Source: Calocera cornea HHB12733 (lineage: Eukaryota > Basidiomycota > Dacrymycetes > Dacrymycetales > Dacrymycetaceae). Taken from it: a stretch of DNA of 64,000 bases. A program made the position numbers and the translations under genes. The notes under the pieces are model-generated. The model was not told the DNA's origin, did no database searches, and saw only the letters and a program-made list of their open reading frames with translations. The stretch is taken from contig KV423925.1 in NCBI GenBank assembly GCA_001632435.1, positions 184,417-248,416 of the forward strand, written 5' to 3'. Shown here piece by piece: positions 57,401 to 64,000 of this stretch. Numbering within the stretch: position 1 is the first letter of the stretch; the number at the start of each line of letters is the position of its first letter.

Positions 57401-58510
57401 GGGACGCATTCATCGATAGGGGCTTGGACACACAGCTGCTGGAGTCGAAGAAGCTCCGGCTTATCGAGTCGGATGTGGCGAGCGAGAACCTTGGATTAAG
57501 TCAAGAATTGTTCCAAGAGGTAAGTCCCCTTCGGAATGCACAGTAACTCGATATTGACAGATCTATCAGGTCTGCCAGTCTGTTTCAACCATCATCCACA
57601 ACGCTTGGCGTCTGGACTTCAACCTCTCGCTGTCCTCCTTCGAGACCAACATCCGCGCTGCTCGCGGGCTTGTTGATCTTGCACTGAAGGCTGCCGGTCC
57701 CGTGCCTGCACAGCTCATCTTCACGTCCTCCATTGGCACGCTTATGGGTTGGCCGGAACCGCGCCCTGTGCCAGAAGCGCCCATTGCCGACCCCGTCATC
57801 GCTTCCGGCACGGGGTACTCTGAGAGCAAGTGGGTGACCGAACGCATCATGCTTGCTGCGGCCGAGCAGCGCGGGCTCAGAGTGACGATCTGGCGTGTCG
57901 GGCAACTGGCGGGGTCGGTGAAGAACGGCGCGTGGAATAAGACGGACTGGCTCCCTCTGATTGTCAAGAGCGGCGAAAGCCTCAAGATGCTCCCCAGCCT
58001 TCCAGGATGCGTTAGCTGGATCCCGACGGATGTGGCTGCGGAGTCGGTATGTAGTATCCGCCTTACGACTGAGGTGTGGACTAACAACGCTGCCAGATCA
58101 TCGAGGTGATGCACGGCTCGACTGATACGCCGAGCGGCACTTCCACGTACCTGCACCTCGTACATCCGCACCCTGTGTCGTGGGACTCGATGGTCGGCCC
58201 CCTTGCAGCGCAGCTCGGCTGCACGCTCGTCCCGTTCTCGAAGTGGCTTCGCGCGCTGTCTGAGGCCGCCGAGGACCACACAGAGGTTACGAGGAACCCT
58301 GCTATCAAGCTGCTCGACTTCTACCGCGGGGTCGCAGAGAGCGAGACCTCCCTGGGTCCCGGGACAGCGACGAGTTACAGAGCGCGGGAGGCGATGGGTA
58401 TGCCGGATCTAGAGACCGAGCAGGCAGAGGTGCGGAGCGAGACGCTGAGGAGGCTCAAGCCGCTTGGAGAGGAGGACACACAACGATGGATGGCTTACTG
58501 GAGGAAATGA
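54421..58510 (+). CDS. Adenylate-forming reductase (A-T-R), copy E
   Basis: Fourteen exons (54421-54610, 54662-54819, 54877-55560, 55612-55665, 55718-55800, 55850-55913, 55969-56043, 56101-56216, 56268-56323, 56375-56660, 56712-56915, 56970-57519, 57561-58046, 58097-58510), 1139 residues. Adenylation P-loop SSGSTSFPKP at 227-236; GGGPLPKE and VYGTTEV further on; carrier serine at 657 in GCDSLQA; reductase NADP loop GSTGTLG at 762-768; catalytic Tyr926 and Lys930 in YSESK. The active-site region is the same as C, with scattered substitutions (for example N for H in MRLLLNGDYEKAG). The gene is convergent with the Bud4-like gene, about 250 bp apart. Confidence 0.9.
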
Positions 58511-58759
58511 GTCTGGCTGCATAGAAGTTACTGTACAGTCTCGCCGAGGACAACCCCATCTCTGACAACAATGCGGAGTTTGCCATTGCACGTCTCTATC
58601 GTACATTGATAAGTAGGTGTATGTGTCATATATATATATGCAGCGCATGGAACAGGAACTCGAATAATGAGAATGAGAATGTAGACGACCCAGGAAGAAA
58701 GAAGATTGTTCATATACAGAAGCAGCACGGAAGCAGCGTGGCAAGGGACTTGCGGAATA

Positions 58760-61700
58760 CTAGCTCCTTTGTTCGGCGGACTTGGCTGTAGCAGCTTGCT
58801 TGGCCAGCTCTTCCTGCCGTTGCCACACCATCTCGGCCCAGAGAGGATGGTCAGGCACGCGGCCGATTCGACCCTTCAGAACTTCCATCCTAGAGACGAG
58901 ATTAGACCCATGCATGCGGGCGTGAGGGAAATCAACTCACCACTTTGTCTTCTCGTCGTCGGTGTCAGCGAAGAAAGCAATCTCATCGCCTCCCTCGAAC
59001 AGGATCCTGAAGCTTCTTTGTACTCCCGTATACGAGTACAAGTCATCGTCGGAGCCCATGCTCCGAGTTATACCAGGCGCGGGCTTGAGAGCAGGATCCT
59101 GATCATCCTCGAGGGAAACAGCTTTGCTGAGATCGATCGTGGCGGTGATTTTCTTGGTCACATCGTTGGAGGCGACCATCTCGGCACCAACGACCCTGAA
59201 TCGGCGCCTGCGCCAAGTCTAGGATGGACGGTGAGAACAGAACTTTTGTAGTTTAGCACAGTCTTACCGAGCAGTCACCGCCATTCTGAGTCAAGACGCC
59301 TTCATGGTGCAACGCCTTGTGCCATGCCACATGCCGGAGGCCACGGCGGCACTCCTCCAGGTTCTCCGGGAGCGCATCCTGCTCGATACCCGGCAGAGGT
59401 GGCAGTCTGAACAGCTGCAGGATGATCTCGCCGACAGCTCTGGGCGAACCAACGGGAACTGAAGCACCAGTGACGGTGTCCGGTGCCGAAGAGGATGAGC
59501 GTGCCATGAGTGGATAGGACGTCTCAAACAGCCTCGTATCGCAGCGCCTGGCGATGTCCTTGAAGGAGATGGTCGCCTGAGCCAGCGTACCATCAGGTCC
59601 CAAATGCCTAGCAAGGCAGTCTTCTTGCTTCACAGTGGGTATCTCCGACTGGGCACGTGTCATCGGTGTCGGTGAGTTCCTTACTGGCTGTGCCTTTGCC
59701 TTCTTCGGGCTGCCAAAGAACGCACGGAAGCCGGAACGATGGGTGGGCGTGCTAGACTTGATGGTCGTGACGGTTTCGCGCGAAGGAAGGGAGATGGGCA
59801 TAGGGGGTCGGAGCTGGGCCATGACGTGCTCGTCTTTCCGGACTTTGAGAGTGAGCGTGAACTCGAGCTTGGGGTGTTCAATTCTGGAACTGTGTCAGTA
59901 TTGCCGCCATCTCCTGGGCAAATAGTACCTACAATTCAAACTCCTGCTCGATGAGCGCGTTCTTCTCCAACTGCGCCTCGGGCGTGGTCACAGCGTGGAT
60001 GCCGTTATTGAGCGTTACGGTGCAGAAGGTCGGCTGCCTGGGCAGGGGAACATTGAGGCCCTTGATGCCCATCACTACAGCAAAGGTAAGCCCCTCGACC
60101 AGCACAGAGGAACCGTCAGCATACCTCGGACAAACACCTTGCCCAGCGCCTTGCCCTTGCTGTCCGATTTCCTCAGAGCCCTGATCTCCCTCGCGTACTC
60201 GTTCTGCCTCATCATCAGCCCCGGCCTTTCCACCCCAAGCGACCAACATACCATATCCGAGCTCCGCCTGATGACCTTCCAGGCCCTGCCGCTGTCCACA
60301 TCGCCCGCGCCCTGGACATGGCTGACCTTCTCGCGATCCGCAGGGCTAGAGAACACCTTGACCTCGTGCTCGCGAATCTGGTACGAGCGCTGCATCTCTC
60401 AATCAGCATCCTTGCACCACGACAGAGCACAGCAGCAGGAGGCAGCTCACCGGTCCGTCAATGTACTTCCTCACCTCGCGCTCGACGCTGTCGGAGAAGA
60501 CGTCGCCCGCGATCTCGGGAGTAGGGAGGAGCATACTCTGCTTCGTCTCCAGCTCCCTCTCTTCGGCCTTCGGATCCTCCTCCACATCGCCCATGGACAG
60601 GCTCCTCCTCCTGCCCGTCCGGCGCTGGGGCGGCTCGAGCCTCTTCGGGCTGTCAACCGACTCCTCCTCGTCCTCCCCCAGGCCGAACCCCCGACCCCGT
60701 TCCCGCCTCTCCCTGCGCATGGCAACAACCTCCCGCTCCCGCTGCTCGATGCTGTCTGTCCGCTCCATCTCGGCTTCTTCCTCGGTAGCGAGGCGCTTGG
60801 TCGGGCTGCCCGAGTCGACAGCGAAGGACGGTACGGGCACACGGCGGGTCTTCCCGGGGCTCGGCGATCCCGCAGGGCTGGCAGTGCCAACGACAGCGGC
60901 GGGGGAAGCGTGCTGCCTCACGCCCTCGACAAGTCTTTCCAAGCCGCTCCGCACGCCCAGCACACTCCCGCCTTCAGCGCTCTTGAGCTCCGGCCTTCCT
61001 TCCCCAGAACCAGGCGGCGCAGGCAACGCCTTGTCCATCCGCCCTGGCGTGCCCTGGCCCGAAGAAGAAGAAGAAGAAGGGTGGAACACCTCCACCTCCC
61101 TCGCGCCGTGCGGGGCGGCGTGCTCGACAGGGACGGGCGACTCGGGCCCGCCCCGGGCAAACATGTTCGGCACGGGCGTGCTCTGGGAGCTGTGCGCTGT
61201 CGTGGAGGTGGGCGCGGGGGAGACGCTGGCCGAGGGGTCCGGGGTGCCGCTGCCCGCTTTCGCAGCGCCGGTGCCCGTGCCGGGGGAGGTGGGCGTGCCC
61301 TGCCTGGCGCGCGTGCGCGGGGTGCCGAAGCGGGAGAGCGCCAGCCGCGCCCTCACCTCCTCCCTAGTGATCCTGGGTGAGTGCGGCTGGGCCGGCGTGC
61401 CCTGCGCGATCGACGGGGAGAAGACGAAGGGTGAGTTGGGCGCCATGTCCGGCAGGACGGGCGTGGGCAGGAGTCCCGCGTGCAGCGGGCGGTACGCCTC
61501 GCCGTGCCTCGCCGCGTGGTGTGTCCGGCCCAGGGGCACGCCGTCCTCCGCGTCCTCCGCGAGCTCGCGCGGGAGCGGGGAGCGGTTCGGCGGGGTGCTG
61601 GGCGTCGCGGGCGTGTGGTTGTGGTAGTCCCCCGCGCTCTTCCGCGGCGGGGTGCTGGGCGCGCCAGAGGCGTACGACGTATCGGGGGAGAAGGGGATGC

Positions 61701-63585
61701 CGGGCGTGTCGGGGGTGATGGTGCTGAGGTCGGGCGGGGCGGCCATGCTCTGGGAGTGGATGAACGAGTGCTCCGCCGGCGCAAAGCGCGGCGAGCCGTG
61801 GATCTCCACCGTCCCCTGCGAGACCGCACTCCGGTCAGCCTCGGCCTCCTCACTGTCCTGGGCGAGCTCGCCAGCGGGCATGAGCAGATCCGCATCACGC
61901 AGGATCGACTCCACGTCGCGCTCGATCCGGTCAATGGACGTTTCCCGGGGGCGCGGGTGCGGCGCGAAGCCGGGCCCGGAGGGGTGGCCGTGCGGGGCCA
62001 AGTGGGAGGGGTCGTGCTGGGCGTACTGGGGGTGTGGGAGCTGGGCGGGGGACGCCGCCGCGCCCGGCGCGGGCGAAGCGACGAGCTGGGAAACGAGGCC
62101 GTGCAGGCCCTCATGTTCCTCCCCTTCCCCTTCGTGCTCGTGCTCGTCCGCCTCATCGGCATTGACGACCCTGAGCCTGCCCTCCTCCTCCTCCTCCCAC
62201 TCCTCCTCGCGGAGCACACCGTCCACCTCAGCCTCACTGTTTGCGCCCGTCCCCGTCCCCTCCAGATCGCTCCCCTCCCCCTCGGTGCCCTCGGTGCCCT
62301 CGGTCCACTCGCCCTCCTCGTCCTCCTCGGCAGCACTCTCCTCCCTCTCAAACTCGACGACATCGCACCGCTCGTCAAACGTGACCTTCTTGTTCCTCCG
62401 CCTGCGCCGGCGACTGGAGTTGCTCGACACGCGCCGCTGGCCCGGTCCCAGCGGGCCGGACGAGTTGGTGCGCGGGCCGTGCAGCCGGTAGCTCGTGAGT
62501 GCGGGGCGCCGCGGGGAGGCGTTGAGCGAGGGGTGATGTTTTGCGTGCTGCGCGGGCGAGGGGGTGGGGGAGGCCTTCTCCAGCTGGAACTGCACCGTCT
62601 GTGCCGTCGTGGTGGCTGTCGTCGTCGTAGTTGTCGTAGCGGTTGCGGTTGCGGTTGCGGTCGCGAGCACCGTAGTGGCAGCACTGCGCTGCGGCTGAGG
62701 GAGCTCCTCATGCAGCTGCAGGCCGAGCTCGCTCTCGGGTGTAGGGAGCACCGGGTGCTCCTTCCGCGGCACGGGCGGGCCCTCCTCCTCCTCTTCCCCT
62801 CTGCGCAAGTCCAGATTCTCCTCCATCAAGCTTCCCAGACTGGCGCTCCTCCCCATCCCGTCCTCCGCGAGCCTGCGCGGGCTCGCAGGGTCTCCATCGG
62901 GCAGGAAGGGGCTGCGGCTGACATAGTGTGCGTGGGTGAGCTCCTGGAGGCCGCGGGATTTGCGCGGCTTGAACGCGGCTGCTTTGGCTGATGCGCCGGG
63001 GGAGAGGGAGAGGGCGGGTGCAGGGGGCAGCCGCGGGTCCTCGTTCTCCGGCTCGGACTGCCGGCGCTGGGCCGAGCTCTTCCTCTGTGTAGCGGCGACA
63101 GCGGGAGGGTCGGGCGACGGCCCCTCGTTCAGCATGGGCGACAGGCCCGCGCCCGAGATGCCCAACCCGGACGGGACCTTGCCGGCCCTGCCGAGCTTGC
63201 CGCGCTCGTTCCCGTCGCGGGCCGGGTCGGACGGCTTGAGGACATAGCCGTACGCGCTCTGGGGGCGTGGCTTGTAGCGGGCGCCGGAGGGGGCATGGGC
63301 AGCGTCGGGGGACTTGAAGGGGGAGTTGGAGACGAGGGAGTGCTGGCGCAGGTGGGAGAACGAGCTGCTCGTCCGCCGCGAGCCGTCCCGGTTCACCGCT
63401 GCGGGTGGTGCTGCTGCTGCTGCTGCTGGTGCGGAGGCGGGGTCCGCGTGGGCGGGCTGGGGCGAGCCGGGGATCGGGCTGAGCTTCGTTGGGGACGGGG
63501 AGCGCTTCTGGATGCGGAGGGGCGACCAGCCGGCCTGCGAGGACTGCAGGATCTGCGCCTTTGTGGGCGAGAGCGTGGCCGACAT
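58760..63585 (-). CDS. Bud4/anillin-like septation protein with PH domain
   Basis: Seven exons (63585-60451, 60389-60252, 60203-60125, 60074-59933, 59883-59268, 59218-58941, 58889-58760), 1505 residues. A huge disordered first exon (1045 residues; S-P, T-P and acidic tracts, KKVTFDE, many possible CDK sites) is followed by an anillin-like region (FVRVMGIKGLNVPLPRQP, FCTVTLNNGIHAVTTPEA, IGQEFEL-like EQEFEL, FRAFFGSPKK). A PH domain follows, opening at HHEGVLTQNGGDCSTWRRRR and continuing through VVGAEMVASND, ATIDLSKA and FRILFEGGDEIAFFADT to the C-terminal helix. This arrangement is that of fungal Bud4/Mid2-type proteins, which organise septins and the contractile ring at the cell cortex. The extremely GC-rich first exon produces long but spurious frames on the other strand. 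Confidence 0.85.
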
Positions 63586-64000
63586 CCGCTGGGTGGGGTG
63601 GGTGGGGCGCTGGGGTGGTTGATGTGGTTGATGTGGTTGATGCGTTGATGGGTCGATGTGGTTGAAGCGAGAGTAGCCGAATGTGATGTACCTGATCCGT
63701 CCCAGTCGCGCTCAATCCGTCGTCGGTCGAAAGCGACGTGCGAGAGCGAAGGAGGGCAAGAGGGCAGGCAGTCCCACCACCGCAGTACAGTAGTCGCGCA
63801 AGGAAGAGCCCAGCAGCCGCCGTGCCCAACCTGGCCTATGGAAAGCCGTAAGGCCCTGGTTCAAATTCACGCGTGAAGAAGGCGTTTTGCCTCCGGCCAA
63901 CCTCGGCAATCAAGCGGGGTTTCAACTCTCGCACAGCCTCGGGTCTGGGACCCCTGAGACCCCCGCGCCTTCCAACTTCGCGTCTTTTTTTTTTTTCGGG
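63586..64000. other. Upstream region of the Bud4-like gene
   Basis: Contains GTTGATGTG-type short repeats just before the start codon (about 63,618-63,668) and a 13-nt T run at 63,984-63,996. No gene supported before the window ends. Confidence 0.4.

Noticed and set aside
60461..61627. Long plus-strand open frames (up to about 390-500 codons) across 60.0-63.0 kb
   Set aside because: They lie opposite the well-supported first exon of the Bud4-like gene and arise from its extreme GC3 content; their residues are Ser/Pro/Arg/Gly noise without domains.

Overview
The window is fungal nuclear DNA, most likely from an Agaricomycete (Basidiomycota). The evidence is many short (about 45-75 nt) GT-AG introns, compact GC-rich genes, and basidiomycete-typical families: DUF7918-like proteins, F-box-like expansions, a KDZ transposase with a cysteine-cluster region, GH71 alpha-1,3-glucanase and adenylate-forming reductases. 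Exon structures below were worked out by hand from splice sites and reading phase. Every multi-exon model listed closes in frame, except the transposase, which carries one stop codon across a splice junction.

Left part (1-22 kb): a normal gene-dense segment. It holds small unknown proteins, an Sld7-like replication protein, a SUR7/PalI-like four-helix membrane protein, a membrane-anchored J-protein, an intact F-box-like gene, a DUF7918-like gene, a secreted GH71 glucanase and a secreted acid phosphatase. Between 13 and 21 kb the DNA is full of partial duplications: a truncated DUF7918 copy, two F-box relics and a GH71 scrap. This is a locally duplicating, decaying neighbourhood.

Middle (about 22.4-37.7 kb): an accessory island I interpret as a large KDZ (Kyakuja-Dileera-Zisupton) DNA transposon or a KDZ-centred element. 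It encodes a 9-exon KDZ transposase, a 1126-residue unknown protein, a 592-residue unknown protein, two paralogous coiled-coil proteins and two small proteins. Its most striking property is a palindromic, hexamer-phased motif, CATG-NN-CATG (typically TCATGATCATGA). It recurs at about 29 loci, roughly every 0.5 kb. It usually sits inside introns, and where it falls in exons it is read as His-Asp repeats. I did not find such clusters elsewhere in the window.

Right part (38-64 kb): a 411-bp MITE with TA target duplication, a degenerate minisatellite, two tandem FSH1-type serine hydrolases, then three 14-exon adenylate-forming reductases (A-T-R domains; 1139, 1138 and 1139 aa) called C, D and E. 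C and E are near-identical inverted copies including about 190 bp of promoter, whereas the 3' flank of C matches the 3' flank of D, so the locus is a mosaic. The serine hydrolases and reductases could form a small specialised-metabolite locus (inference). The window ends with a 1505-residue Bud4/anillin-like septation protein.
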